Shown here: positions 29,457 to 40,195 of the stretch, piece after piece
Position numbering within the stretch: position 1 is the first letter of the stretch
Layout: each line of letters begins with the position of its first letter
Source of the DNA: Pelagimonas sp.
Lineage (GTDB): Bacteria; Pseudomonadota; Alphaproteobacteria; Rhodobacterales; Rhodobacteraceae
NCBI GenBank assembly: GCA_025210265.1
Contig: JAOASD010000025.1
Coordinates: 1-64,000 of the forward strand
Length of the DNA: 64,000 nt
Direction: 5' to 3'
Notes under the pieces: model-generated
The model's database searches: none
What the model was told of the DNA's origin: nothing
What the model saw: the letters and a program-made list of their open reading frames with translations, nothing else
Position numbers and translations under genes: made by a program

Positions 29457-30853
29457 CACAGGTTCTGGAGGCGCTGCGCGCCGCGCTGGGCGCGGACCAA
29501 GTGCTGACCGGTGCGGATATGGCCGCATGGAGTCGGGACTGGACCGGGCAATATGACTGGACCCCGCTTTGTGTGCTGCGGCCACGGGATCGGGATGAGG
29601 TCTCGGCCGTGATGAAACTGGCCTATGAACATGGCGCGCCGGTGGTGCCGGTTGGGGGCAATACCGGGATTTCCGGCGGCACCGTGGGGGAAGGGGCCAT
29701 TATGCTGTCGCTGGAGCGTATGACCCGCATCCGCGAGATCCGCAGCGCAGGCCGCATCGCCGTGGTCGAGGCCGGGGTGATCCTGTCGCAATTGCACGAT
29801 GCGACCGAAGCACAGGGGCTGCGCTTTCCCATGACATTCGGGGCCAAGGGCAGTTGCCGGATTGGCGGCATCCTGTCGACCAATGCCGGGGGATCCAATG
29901 TGCTGCGCTATGGCAATACCCGCGATCTGGTGCTGGGGGTGGAAATCGTTCTGCCCGACGGGCGCGTCGTCGACGCCATGAGCGCGCTGCACAAGAACAA
30001 TTCGGGGCTGGATCTGCGCCATCTGGTGATCGGGGCCGAAGGCACTCTGGGTGTGATCACCGCAGCCGTGCTGAAACTGGTGCCGCAGCCACGGGTGCGG
30101 GCCACGGCGATGGTGGCGATGGCGGATCTGGACAGCGCGTTGCAGCTATTGAACCGGATGCAGGATGCCACTGGCGGTGCGGTCGAAGCCTGTGAATACA
30201 TGCCCGCCCGCTATATGCGCGCCTATGAGGCCCTGCACCCGGATATCCGTCCGGTCTTTGATCGCAGCCATGAGGTGAATATCCTGATCGAGCTGGCCTC
30301 GACCGCGCCGCGCGATGCGGCACCAGGGCCGGATGGGCAGCCGCTCTTGGCTGGGCTGCTGCAGGACGCGCTGGGCGAAATGCTGGCAGAGGGGCTGGTG
30401 CAGGACGCGGTGATTGCGCAGTCTGATGCGCAGCGGGCGCAGATCTGGGCGCGACGCGAAGCAGCGGCCGAGGTGGCGACCTCGCGTCCGGTGGTGATGA
30501 CCGATGTGGCTGTACCAGTGGATCAGGTGGCCCGGTTTGTCGCGCAGGCCGATGCGCGGCTGGCGACGCTGGACCCGCAGGCAGGCAGCACGCTGGTGGC
30601 GCATCTGGGGGATGGCAATGTGCATTATTCCATCTGGCCTGGACCCGACGCGCCCCCGCCCGATGACATCATGTTCGCCATCGAGGAAGAGGCGCTGGCG
30701 CTGGGCGGCACCTTTTCCGCCGAACATGGGATTGGCGTGTCAAAACGCCCGGCCATGCTGCGGTTCAAAGACCCGCAGGCCGTGCAGATGATGCGTCAGA
30801 TCAAACAGGCGATTGATCCCAAAGGCATTCTGAATCCGGGTAAGAGTTTCTGA
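29453..30853 (+). CDS. FAD-linked 2-hydroxyacid oxidase/dehydrogenase (GlcD-like)
   Basis: A 466-residue flavoprotein of the VAO/GlcD family oxidising a 2-hydroxyacid such as D-lactate, glycolate or D-2-hydroxyglutarate. The PP-loop VVPVGGNTGISGGTV (about 65-79), LSTNAGGSNVLRYGNTRDLVLG (about 140-161) and GAEGTLGVIT (about 195-204) bind FAD; the C-terminal domain has VAHLGDGNVHYSIWP, the SAEHGIG motif and the closing DPKGILNPGK. It overlaps the DUF4198 gene by four bases. A second member of the family lies at 60181-61605. Exact substrate cannot be told from sequence. Confidence 0.85.
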   Translation: MTQVLEALRAALGADQVLTGADMAAWSRDWTGQYDWTPLCVLRPRDRDEVSAVMKLAYEHGAPVVPVGGNTGISGGTVGEGAIMLSLERMTRIREIRSAGRIAVVEAGVILSQLHDATEAQGLRFPMTFGAKGSCRIGGILSTNAGGSNVLRYGNTRDLVLGVEIVLPDGRVVDAMSALHKNNSGLDLRHLVIGAEGTLGVITAAVLKLVPQPRVRATAMVAMADLDSALQLLNRMQDATGGAVEACEYMPARYMRAYEALHPDIRPVFDRSHEVNILIELASTAPRDAAPGPDGQPLLAGLLQDALGEMLAEGLVQDAVIAQSDAQRAQIWARREAAAEVATSRPVVMTDVAVPVDQVARFVAQADARLATLDPQAGSTLVAHLGDGNVHYSIWPGPDAPPPDDIMFAIEEEALALGGTFSAEHGIGVSKRPAMLRFKDPQAVQMMRQIKQAIDPKGILNPGKSF

Positions 30854-30873
30854 CATTATGCTGACACAGCAGG

Positions 30874-30897
30874 CGGTGGGTTGAAAACCCACCCTAC
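30874..30897 (-). repeat. Short palindromic repeat, copy 2 (at the oxyR stop codon)
   Basis: On the minus strand the core hairpin is GGTGGGTT-TTC-AACCCACC, 8 base pairs with a 3-base loop, flanked by GTAG and G exactly as in the deoB copy (23 of 24 bases identical). The TAG in its first four bases is the stop codon of oxyR. The element sits 20 bases beyond the stop of the convergent GlcD-like gene. Confidence 0.75.
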
Positions 30898-31793
30898 GGC
30901 CTGTCCGGGGCGGTGGCGCTGCGCACACTGTCTGCGATCTGTCGCAGGCGCGGGGCCAGGGGGGTGGTGTTGCGCCAGACCATGCCGATGGTGCGGCTGG
31001 GGGCGGGGGCGCGGAACCGTGCCAGATCCACCGTGGCGGCGCGGGTTTCCAATGCGACGGCCATTTCCGGGATCAGTGTGACGCCAATCCCCGCCGACAC
31101 CATTTGTACCAGCGTGGACAGGGACGACCCGTCCAGCCCGTCCCGCGCCAGCGCCGGGCGTTGCGCGCAAAAGGCCAGCGCCTGATCGCGGAAACAATGG
31201 CCTTCCTCTAGCAGCAGCAGACGCATCTGGGCCAGCTCTTCGGCGTTTGGGACCGTGCGCCCTGCCTGATCTGCCGGGCGCACCAACACAAAGTCTTCGT
31301 CAAACAGGGCGGTTTCGGTCAGCCAGCTTTCTGATGTTGGCAGGGCGAGGATGGCGCAATCCAACCGCCCTTCGGCCAGTTCCTGCAACAGCGTCTGGGT
31401 CTGGGTTTCACGCACATGCAGGTCCAGCGCGGGCAGATCCAGTGTCAGCCGGGCAATCACGCGGGGCAGCAGATAGGGGGCAATGGTCGGGATGATCCCC
31501 ATGCGCAGACGCAGCGCATCACCTGCGCGGTTGGCGGCTGCCAGGTCTGACAGTTCTTCGACCCGTTGCAGAATATCGCGGATTCTGGGGGCAAGGTCTT
31601 CGCCAAAGCCGGTCAGGGTCACGCGCCGGGCCGCGCGCTCAAACAGCGGTGCGCCCAGGTCCTGTTCCATCTCGCGGATCTGCACGGACAGGGCGGGTTG
31701 CGAGATGGCGCAGGCTTCGGCGGCGCGGCCAAAATGGCCGGCTTTGTGCAGGGCTTCGAAATAGCGCATTTGGCGCAGGGTCAGGTTTGCCAT
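30894..31793 (-). CDS. oxyR: Hydrogen-peroxide-sensing LysR regulator OxyR
   Basis: A 299-residue LysR-type activator. Residues 1-60 form the winged helix-turn-helix (AAEACAISQPALSVQIREMEQDLG), the rest the two-lobe sensor domain. The peroxidatic pair is present: Cys200 and Cys209 in LLLEEGHCFRDQALAFC, matching E. coli Cys199/Cys208. It is divergent from katG, the usual target. The start at 31793 has no Shine-Dalgarno sequence; instead a 17-base perfect dyad lies 3 bases upstream, which may be an autoregulatory site. The stop codon is supplied by a short palindromic repeat. Confidence 0.92.
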   Translation of the reverse strand: MANLTLRQMRYFEALHKAGHFGRAAEACAISQPALSVQIREMEQDLGAPLFERAARRVTLTGFGEDLAPRIRDILQRVEELSDLAAANRAGDALRLRMGIIPTIAPYLLPRVIARLTLDLPALDLHVRETQTQTLLQELAEGRLDCAILALPTSESWLTETALFDEDFVLVRPADQAGRTVPNAEELAQMRLLLLEEGHCFRDQALAFCAQRPALARDGLDGSSLSTLVQMVSAGIGVTLIPEMAVALETRAATVDLARFRAPAPSRTIGMVWRNTTPLAPRLRQIADSVRSATAPDRP

Positions 31794-31795
31794 AA

Positions 31796-31812
31796 TTTTT
31801 GATTATCAAAAA
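31796..31812. promoter_or_regulatory. Perfect dyad in the oxyR-katG intergenic region
   Basis: TTTTTGATTATCAAAAA is an 8+1+8 perfect dyad in the AT-rich 160-base gap, immediately before the oxyR start codon and about 140 bases upstream of katG. A LysR-type site bound by OxyR is the obvious guess, though it is not a match to the E. coli OxyR consensus. Confidence 0.45.
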
Positions 31813-31854
31813 AATAGGAAACTACAATTTATAATTATTCAAAACGCTTGTTAG

Positions 31855-34155
<2,301 letters not shown>

Positions 34156-34197
34156 TCCTTTGCCTTTGTTTCGGATCGCCTTTGGCGATCCGACCAG

Positions 34198-34223
34198 CGC
34201 GCGCCCTTTGGGCGCGCGTTTTT
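34198..34223 (+). terminator. Intrinsic terminator of katG
   Basis: CGCGCGCCC-TTT-GGGCGCGCG is a 9-base-pair stem followed by TTTTT. A second perfect hairpin, CGGATCGCC-TTT-GGCGATCCG, lies just before it at 34172-34192. Confidence 0.88.
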
Positions 34224-34250
34224 ATGTGGGCGCTTGCGGCTGGGCGGGGG

Positions 34251-34322
34251 GCAAGATTTTTTGAAAAAATCTTGGGAGGGGGCGTTGCCCCCTCGGCCTT
34301 TGGCCTCACCCCCAGAGGTCTT
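34251..34322. repeat. Multi-hairpin intergenic element between katG and sitD
   Basis: Three hairpins in a row: CAAGATTTTTT/AAAAAATCTTG (11 base pairs, 34252-34274), AGGGGGC/GCCCCCT (34277-34293) and GGCC/GGCC (about 34295-34305), then CCCCCAGAGG leading directly into the stop codon of the permease gene. I associate this string of hairpins with an intergenic element common in Rhodobacteraceae; only one copy is in this window. It could terminate or stabilise the sit transcript. Confidence 0.6.
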
Positions 34323-35180
34323 TCAAAGAGAAGACGGGGCGGTTTGGGCAGAGGCTTTGCGCGTTGCGATTTGCCGCCAAGCAAAGGCGAGGATGAAAAA
34401 GGCTGTGAGGATCAGGATGATCGTCGGGGCCGGTGCGCTGTCGAGATAGAAGCTGGCATAGGTGCCCAGCAGCATGGAGGCCATGCAGGTCAGCACAGCT
34501 GTCACCATCATCCATGGGAAAGAGCGCGTCAGCAGAAAGGCAATTGCCCCCGGTGCGATCAACAGCCCGACCGCCAGGATCAGCCCCACCGCCGACAGGG
34601 TTGCCACGATGGTCAGCGACAGGGCCGTCAGCAGCCCGTAATGCAGCCACGCCACCGGCAGGCCAGAGACCCGCGCTTGTGCCGCATCAAAACTGTGCAG
34701 CAGCAGGTCTTTCCATTTCAATGCTATGCCAAGCGCCACGATGGCCGAGATAATCGCGGCGGTTTGCAGTTCCGAACCGTCCACGCCCAGCATATTGCCG
34801 AACAGGATGTGGTCCAGATGGGCGTCGGTGTCGGCCCAGACGAACATCACGATGCCAACGGCGAACATGCCGGAAAAGACGACCCCCATCACCGTGTCCT
34901 GTTTCACCCGTGAATTGCCTGCAAGGTATCCCGTTGCCACGGCGCATCCCATACCTGCGGCAAAGGCTCCGATGATCAGCGGGATGCCCAGCATATAGGC
35001 CAGCACAATGCCCGGCAGGACTGCGTGGCTGACCGCGTCGCCCATCAGCGCCCAGCCTTTCAGCACCAGAAAACAGGACAAAAGCGCCGTAGGCACCGAC
35101 ACGATCAGCGACACCAGAAACGCGTTCTGCATAAAGGGAAAGCGGAAGGGCAGCAGTGCAGTGGCGAGCTCAAACTCCAT
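34323..35180 (-). CDS. sitD: Manganese/iron ABC transporter permease (second)
   Basis: A 285-residue ABC-3 family permease with about eight or nine membrane helices. The signature GWALMGDAVSHAVLPGIVLAYMLG (about 42-65) matches the metal-permease family. It pairs with the preceding permease to form the channel of a SitABCD-type Mn/Fe importer. The start at 35180 overlaps the end of sitC by 11 bases and places [12 protein letters not shown] at the N-terminus. The stop codon abuts a multi-hairpin element. Confidence 0.86.
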   Translation of the reverse strand: MEFELATALLPFRFPFMQNAFLVSLIVSVPTALLSCFLVLKGWALMGDAVSHAVLPGIVLAYMLGIPLIIGAFAAGMGCAVATGYLAGNSRVKQDTVMGVVFSGMFAVGIVMFVWADTDAHLDHILFGNMLGVDGSELQTAAIISAIVALGIALKWKDLLLHSFDAAQARVSGLPVAWLHYGLLTALSLTIVATLSAVGLILAVGLLIAPGAIAFLLTRSFPWMMVTAVLTCMASMLLGTYASFYLDSAPAPTIILILTAFFILAFAWRQIATRKASAQTAPSSL

Positions 35181-36057
35181 TTTGGGCCTCGCTTTGCAGG
35201 TTTGGGGCGCGCAGGGCCTCTGCGGCTTTGCGTTTCGCGGCCAGCAGCCCGTGTTTCGGGGCCCAGACAAAGGCCGCCAGAAAGACCAGCGTTTGCAGGG
35301 TGACAATGATACCGCCCGTCGCGCCATCCAGGAAATAGCTGGCATAGGCCCCGAAAAAGCTGCTTAGCGCGCCGATGGCCACCGAGGTCGCGATTAGCCG
35401 GGGAAACCGATCACACAACAGATAGGCAGTGGCCCCCGGTGTCACGACCATGGCGATCACCAGAAACGCGCCCACGGTTTGCATCGCCGCCACAACCGAG
35501 GCCGACAGCAGCGTGAAAAACACCAGTTTCAGCAGGCCTGGCCGCAACCCGATGCTGCGCGCATGGTTTTCGTCGAAAAACACGACCATCAGGTCTTTCC
35601 ATTTGGCCAGAAGCACGACCAAAGATACCCCGCCAATCAGCACCAGCTGCAGCGTGTCGGACGGTGAAATCGCCAGGATATTGCCCATGGTGATGGTCTG
35701 GATCGAGACCGAAATCGGGTTGATCGACACCATGAACAGCCCGATCCCGAAGAATGAGGTAAAGATCATGCCGATCACCACATCCGCCTTTAACCCCGAT
35801 CTTTCAGACAAGAACAGCATGGTGCCTGCCGCCAGCCCGCCCGCCAGAAACGCCCCCAGCGCAAAGGGCAGGCCCAGCAGATAGGCCCCCGCAACACCGG
35901 GCACGACCGCGTGGCTAAGCGCGTCGCCGATCAGCGACCAGCCTTTCAACATCAGATAGGCCGACAGAAAGGCGCAGACCCCGCCCACAAGGGCCGACAC
36001 CCACATGGCATTGGTCATGTAGCCATAGCTGAACGGTTCCAGCAGCAGGGCGATCAT
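35170..36057 (-). CDS. sitC: Manganese/iron ABC transporter permease (first)
   Basis: A 295-residue inner-membrane ABC-3 permease with the motif [24 protein letters not shown] (about 39-62) and about eight helices. It is closely similar in design to sitD, so the pair probably arose by duplication. The start overlaps the end of sitB by four bases. A longer charged C-terminal tail ([21 protein letters not shown]) faces the cytoplasm. Confidence 0.87.
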   Translation of the reverse strand: MIALLLEPFSYGYMTNAMWVSALVGGVCAFLSAYLMLKGWSLIGDALSHAVVPGVAGAYLLGLPFALGAFLAGGLAAGTMLFLSERSGLKADVVIGMIFTSFFGIGLFMVSINPISVSIQTITMGNILAISPSDTLQLVLIGGVSLVVLLAKWKDLMVVFFDENHARSIGLRPGLLKLVFFTLLSASVVAAMQTVGAFLVIAMVVTPGATAYLLCDRFPRLIATSVAIGALSSFFGAYASYFLDGATGGIIVTLQTLVFLAAFVWAPKHGLLAAKRKAAEALRAPNLQSEAQNGV

Positions 36058-36965
36058 TGATCTGCCTCTGTCTCTGGGCCTGCCGCCTCGCGTTCGGTCT
36101 TTTGGGTTTTGTCGCCATATTGCACGAAGGGGCGCTCATCATCGGTAAAGATCGAGATCTCGCGGGCGTCTTCGTCATCATGCAGGTCGCTGCCGCCCAG
36201 GGTGAACTGGCGCAAAACGCCGCCAAAGGCGAGTTCCAGGTTCTCGCGGGTGAAAACCTGTTCGGTAGGTCCGTGTTTCAGAACGGTGTTTTTGACCAGC
36301 ACCGTGCGATCACAAAATTCAGGTACCGAGCCAAGGTTGTGGGTGGAGACCAGCATCACCCGGCCTTCGTCCCGTAATTCGCGCAGCAGGGCGATGATCT
36401 GGTCTTCGGTTTTGACATCCACACCGGTAAAGGGTTCGTCCAGCAGGATCACCTGCCCATCCTGCGCCAGCGAGCGGGCCAGAAAGACGCGCTTGCGCTG
36501 GCCGCCGGACAGCTCGCCAATCTGGCGCTTGCGGAAGTCCTGCATATTGACCCGCGCCAGCGCCTGTTCGACGGCTTTGTGATCGGCGGCGCGGGGGCGG
36601 CGGAGAAAGCCCATATGGCCATAGCGCCCCATCATCACCACATCCTCGACCAGCACGGGAAAGGCCCAGTCGACCTCCTCGGACTGGGGGACATAGGCGA
36701 CCAGATTGCGTTTCAGCGCCTCGCGCACGGGCAGGCCCAGAATGGTGATCTGCCCCTGCGCGGTGGGGACAAAGCCCATCACCGATTTGAACAGGGTGGA
36801 TTTGCCCGCGCCATTCACCCCGACAAGGGCGGTGACTGACCCGCGGGGAATGTCGAAACTGGCATTCCACAGGGCGGTATGGCCATTGCGATAGGTGACA
36901 GTCACATCCCGAGCCACAAGGCCTGGGGTCTCGTTGGCGTGTTGTGTCGGGAGGACGGTCTGCAT
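36054..36965 (-). CDS. sitB: Manganese/iron ABC transporter ATP-binding protein
   Basis: A 303-residue ATPase driving metal import. Walker A is [10 protein letters not shown] (about 48-57), the Q-loop is in [12 protein letters not shown], the signature is [15 protein letters not shown] and Walker B is [12 protein letters not shown], followed by the switch His in LVSTHN. The C-terminus carries an extra acidic stretch ([21 protein letters not shown]) beyond the typical end. The start lies 11 bases after sitA and the end overlaps sitC. Confidence 0.9.
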   Translation of the reverse strand: MQTVLPTQHANETPGLVARDVTVTYRNGHTALWNASFDIPRGSVTALVGVNGAGKSTLFKSVMGFVPTAQGQITILGLPVREALKRNLVAYVPQSEEVDWAFPVLVEDVVMMGRYGHMGFLRRPRAADHKAVEQALARVNMQDFRKRQIGELSGGQRKRVFLARSLAQDGQVILLDEPFTGVDVKTEDQIIALLRELRDEGRVMLVSTHNLGSVPEFCDRTVLVKNTVLKHGPTEQVFTRENLELAFGGVLRQFTLGGSDLHDDEDAREISIFTDDERPFVQYGDKTQKTEREAAGPETEADQ

Positions 36966-36976
36966 CGTCGGTGCCC

Positions 36977-37888
36977 TTACTCTGTGACCTGTAAGGTCAG
37001 CCCTTTGGCCACTGTTTCCGAGGTCACGCGCAGCAGGTCCAGATAGGTCGGCACCGGGCCATCCGCATTCGAAAGTGAATCCACATAAAGCTCGCCGCCA
37101 TATTGTGCGTCGGTTTCGCGGGCGACCTGCTGGGCGGGGGCGGTGTTGACCGTGCTTTCGCAGAACACGGCGGGGATGTCATTGGCACGCACCCCGTCAA
37201 TCACCGCGCGCACCTGCTGGGGCGTGCCCACCTGATCGGCGTTCATCGGCCACAGATACAGTTCCTGCATGGCGAAATCGCGCGCCAGATAGCTAAAGGC
37301 GCCTTCGCAGGTCACCAGCCAGCGCCGATCCTGCGGGATCGCGGCGACCTGTTCGCGCAGCGGTGCGATGGTAGCGCGGATCTGATCGCGGTAAGCGGTG
37401 GCATTTGCCGCATAGGTCGCAGCATTGTCGGGATCCTGTGCGGACAGTGCTGCCTCGATATTATTAATATAGATCAGCGCATTATCCAGACCCATCCAGG
37501 CATGGGGGTTGGGTTTGCCTTCATAGCTGCCCGATCCGATGGCAATCGGGTCAATCCCATCCGTCAGTGTGGCCGAGGGAATATCCCCCAGCTGGGACAG
37601 GAACTGCTCGAACCACAGCTCCAGATTCATGCCGTTCCACAGGATCAGATCGGCGTCATAGGCGCGCACGATGTCCTGCGGCGTGGGCTCATAGCCGTGG
37701 ATTTCCGCGCCCGGTTTGGTGACGGACACGATGTCGGCCGCATCCCCGGCCACATTGGCCGCCATATCCGCAAGCACGGTAAAGGTCGTCACGACCTTCA
37801 TTTTATCTGCCGCTGCCAGCGAGGGCATCAGACATGTGGTCAAAACCAGCGAAGCAGCAAGCGTCGGGGCAAAGCGGAACAAGGGCAT
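36977..37888 (-). CDS. sitA: Manganese/iron ABC transporter substrate-binding protein
   Basis: A 303-residue periplasmic cluster-A binding protein. The signal peptide ([21 protein letters not shown]-like, residues 1-27) probably ends at Ala-Ala-Ala; LTTC is a poor lipobox. Likely metal ligands are His in [10 protein letters not shown], His in PNPHAWM, Glu in [10 protein letters not shown] and Asp in [11 protein letters not shown], the His-His-Glu-Asp set of Mn/Fe-binding SitA/MntC rather than the three His of zinc proteins. It is first in the operon, behind two Mur-like operators. Confidence 0.9.
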   Translation of the reverse strand: MPLFRFAPTLAASLVLTTCLMPSLAAADKMKVVTTFTVLADMAANVAGDAADIVSVTKPGAEIHGYEPTPQDIVRAYDADLILWNGMNLELWFEQFLSQLGDIPSATLTDGIDPIAIGSGSYEGKPNPHAWMGLDNALIYINNIEAALSAQDPDNAATYAANATAYRDQIRATIAPLREQVAAIPQDRRWLVTCEGAFSYLARDFAMQELYLWPMNADQVGTPQQVRAVIDGVRANDIPAVFCESTVNTAPAQQVARETDAQYGGELYVDSLSNADGPVPTYLDLLRVTSETVAKGLTLQVTE

Positions 37889-37926
37889 GGGAAACCTGAT
37901 AATGCTGTGTGTCTGGCTCTTCTAAA

Positions 37927-37970
37927 TGCGAATAAATCGCAACAGTCAAGGCTAATGCGAGTCATTCGCA
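37927..37970. promoter_or_regulatory. Two Mur-like operator boxes upstream of sitA
   Basis: TGCGAATAAATCGCA (37927-37941) and TGCGAGTCATTCGCA (37956-37970) share the TGCGA-N5-TCGCA inverted repeat; their centres are 29 bases apart, close to three helical turns. Fur-family Mur (manganese uptake regulator) boxes in alphaproteobacteria are inverted repeats of this general kind before sitA/mntH. Repression of sitABCD by manganese-bound Mur is the likely role. The boxes are 39-82 bases before the sitA start. Confidence 0.72.
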
Positions 37971-38071
37971 ACAAAACACCCTCTGCCGCACATGGCTTGC
38001 TCAAATCCCGCCGGTGCGAAAGACTGGACGCACCGTAGCCCGATTTGTTTTGTCTGACGCGGAGGCCGCTT

Positions 38072-38569
38072 GTGCAAGATCCAGACCAGATCCCACATCC
38101 CCGTGACAGCCTGCGCGCCGGGGAAACCACCCTGCAGGACAACGCGCCGATCAGTGCTGGGCTGCGCTTTATCGGGGTGATCCATACGCCTTTTGCGCAG
38201 CGCGGCGATTGCCCGCGCCAAGGCGATCGTGAGGGCGGGCCAGAGTGCCGGGTCGAGCTGGACCCGCGTTATGGCCCGGCTCTGGATGGGGTGGACCGCT
38301 TTGACACGCTAGAGTTGCTATACTGGCTGCATCAGGCGCGGCGCGATCTGCTGACCCAAAGCCCGCGCGGGCGGGACGATCTGCGCGGCACGTTTTCCCT
38401 GCGCTCGCCGGTGCGGCCCAACCCGATTGGCACGTCGATTGTGCGCCTGCTGCGACGCGAGGGGAACGTCCTGATCGTGCGCGGGCTGGATTGCCTGGAC
38501 GGCACGCCGCTGCTGGACATCAAGCCCGACCGCTGCAGCTATACGGTGCAGGCAGCGCCAAAAGCCTAG
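38072..38569 (+). CDS. trmO: tRNA (t6A37) N6-methyltransferase TrmO
   Basis: A 165-residue SAM-dependent enzyme methylating N6-threonylcarbamoyladenosine at position 37 of tRNA. The TsaA/TrmO pattern is clear: FIGVIHTPFAQRGDCPRQ, LELLYWLHQARR, GTFSLRSPVRPNPIGTSIVRLL, and LDGTPLLDIKPD near the end. The GTG at 38072 is chosen because CGGAGG lies seven bases before it; an upstream TTG is in frame but lacks a ribosome site. Its TAG stop overlaps the TAG stop of the convergent matB within the palindrome CTAG. Confidence 0.85.
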   Translation: MQDPDQIPHPRDSLRAGETTLQDNAPISAGLRFIGVIHTPFAQRGDCPRQGDREGGPECRVELDPRYGPALDGVDRFDTLELLYWLHQARRDLLTQSPRGRDDLRGTFSLRSPVRPNPIGTSIVRLLRREGNVLIVRGLDCLDGTPLLDIKPDRCSYTVQAAPKA

Positions 38570-40074
38570 CTAAACAGATCACCATAGCTGTCGCGCAGTG
38601 CGTTTTTCTGCACCTTGCCCATGGTGTTGCGGGGCAGGGCGTCCAGAACGATATAGCGGCGGGGATGTTTGAACCGGGCGAGGCTTTGGCTCACGGCTGC
38701 CTCGATTACCGCCAGATCGGGCTGCACGCCTTTTTCGGGCACCAGCACCGCCACCGGGCTTTCGCCGAAATCGGGATGGGGCACGCCGATCACGGCGCTT
38801 TCCAGAACGCCGGGCTGGTCGTCCAGCAGGCTTTCGATTTCCTTGGGATAGATGTTGTAGCCGCCCGCGATGATCAGATCCTTGCCGCGCCCGACAATGG
38901 TGACATAGCCATCTGCGCCCTGTGTCGCGAGGTCCCCTGTGATAAAGAACCCGTCCTCGCGCAGTTCCGCCGCCGTCTTTTCCGGCATCTGCCAATAGCC
39001 CTGAAACACATTGGGGCCGCGCACCTCAAGGATGCCGATTTCGCCGCGCGGGATCTCGGTACCTGTGTCGTCGCAGACTTTGACCTCGACACCGGGCAGG
39101 GGCAGGCCCACCGTGCCAGCGCGGCGGTCTCCGTCGTAGGGGTTAGAGGTGTTCATATTGGTTTCGGTCATGCCATAGCGTTCCAGAATGCGGTGGCCGG
39201 TGCGGGCCTTAAACTGGCGGTGCGTGTCCGCCAGCAGCGGGGCAGAGCCCGAGATGAACAGCCGCATATTGGCGCTGACCTCTTGGGTGAAATCTGGGTC
39301 ATCCAGCAGGCGGGTGTAAAAGGTCGGCACCCCCATCAGCGCAGTGGCGCGGGGCATGTGGCGGATCAGCTCGGCAGTGTCGAGGCCCGGCATGAACACC
39401 ATCGACGCCCCGGCGGCAAGGATCACATTGGTTGCCACAAACAGCCCATGGGTGTGGAAAATCGGCAGCGCGTGCAGCAGCACATCCGTGTTGGTGAACT
39501 GCCAGTGATCCACCAGCGTCAGCGCGTTTGACAGCAGGTTGTCCTGGCTCAGCATCGCGCCTTTGGACCGCCCCGTGGTGCCAGAGGTATAGAGGAAAGC
39601 CGCGACCGATCCGCCCTCGCAATCCTGTGTCGGGAAATCGACTGGGCTGACACTGGCGACCTGCGCCAATGCGCCATCGCCGCTGGCCCCCAGTGTGGTC
39701 AGACCTGTGCCGCAGGCTTCGGCCACCGGGCTCAGCGCCGCTTCGCGCGCAGGATCGCAGACCAGCAGCCGCGCCCCGGAGTTTTCGACAAAATAGGCGA
39801 TTTCATCGGCAGTATAGGCGGTGTTGAGCGGCAGAAAGATGATGCCCGCCCGGATGCAGGCAAAGATCAGGGCCAGCGCCTCGGGCGATTTAGCGACCTG
39901 AATGGCGACGCGGTCACCGGGCTGCAGCCCCGCATCCATCAGCGCATGGGCGTAGCGCGCGGTGCTGTCGACAAACTGGCCATAGCTTTGCACATGACCA
40001 TCGGGCAGGTGCAAAAACGGCGCATCGCTGCCCGCGTGACGGCCCAGCATCTGATCAAAAAGCGGATTACCCAT
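38566..40074 (-). CDS. matB: Malonyl-CoA synthetase (MatB-like)
   Basis: A 502-residue ANL ligase activating malonate or methylmalonate to the CoA thioester. Motifs: FLYTSGTTGRSKGAMLSQDNL (P-loop), LPIFHTHGLFVATN, ERYGMTETNMNTSNPYDGDRRAGTVG (a stretch typical of MatB), GFFITGDLA, GRGKDLIIAGGYNIYPKEIE and the catalytic Lys in TMGKVQKNALR. The RYGMTETxMxxSNP pattern favours malonate over long-chain acids. The start at 40074 gives the expected N-terminus. No malonyl-CoA decarboxylase is next to it. Confidence 0.83.
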   Translation of the reverse strand: MGNPLFDQMLGRHAGSDAPFLHLPDGHVQSYGQFVDSTARYAHALMDAGLQPGDRVAIQVAKSPEALALIFACIRAGIIFLPLNTAYTADEIAYFVENSGARLLVCDPAREAALSPVAEACGTGLTTLGASGDGALAQVASVSPVDFPTQDCEGGSVAAFLYTSGTTGRSKGAMLSQDNLLSNALTLVDHWQFTNTDVLLHALPIFHTHGLFVATNVILAAGASMVFMPGLDTAELIRHMPRATALMGVPTFYTRLLDDPDFTQEVSANMRLFISGSAPLLADTHRQFKARTGHRILERYGMTETNMNTSNPYDGDRRAGTVGLPLPGVEVKVCDDTGTEIPRGEIGILEVRGPNVFQGYWQMPEKTAAELREDGFFITGDLATQGADGYVTIVGRGKDLIIAGGYNIYPKEIESLLDDQPGVLESAVIGVPHPDFGESPVAVLVPEKGVQPDLAVIEAAVSQSLARFKHPRRYIVLDALPRNTMGKVQKNALRDSYGDLFS

Positions 40075-40195
40075 GACGTTCCCCCAACTGACTGCGGATC
40101 GGGTATAGCAGAGCGGCGGCCAAAGCAAAGCGCCCGCTGTCCTGCGCCGCGCGCGTGGGGTTTGCGCTGGCCGCGCGCCGGTGCAGGGCGCTGGA

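Noticed and set aside
37780-37888. SitA as a lipoprotein
   Set aside because: The only cysteine in the signal region is in LTTC, a poor lipobox, and an Ala-Ala-Ala site downstream suits ordinary signal peptidase.
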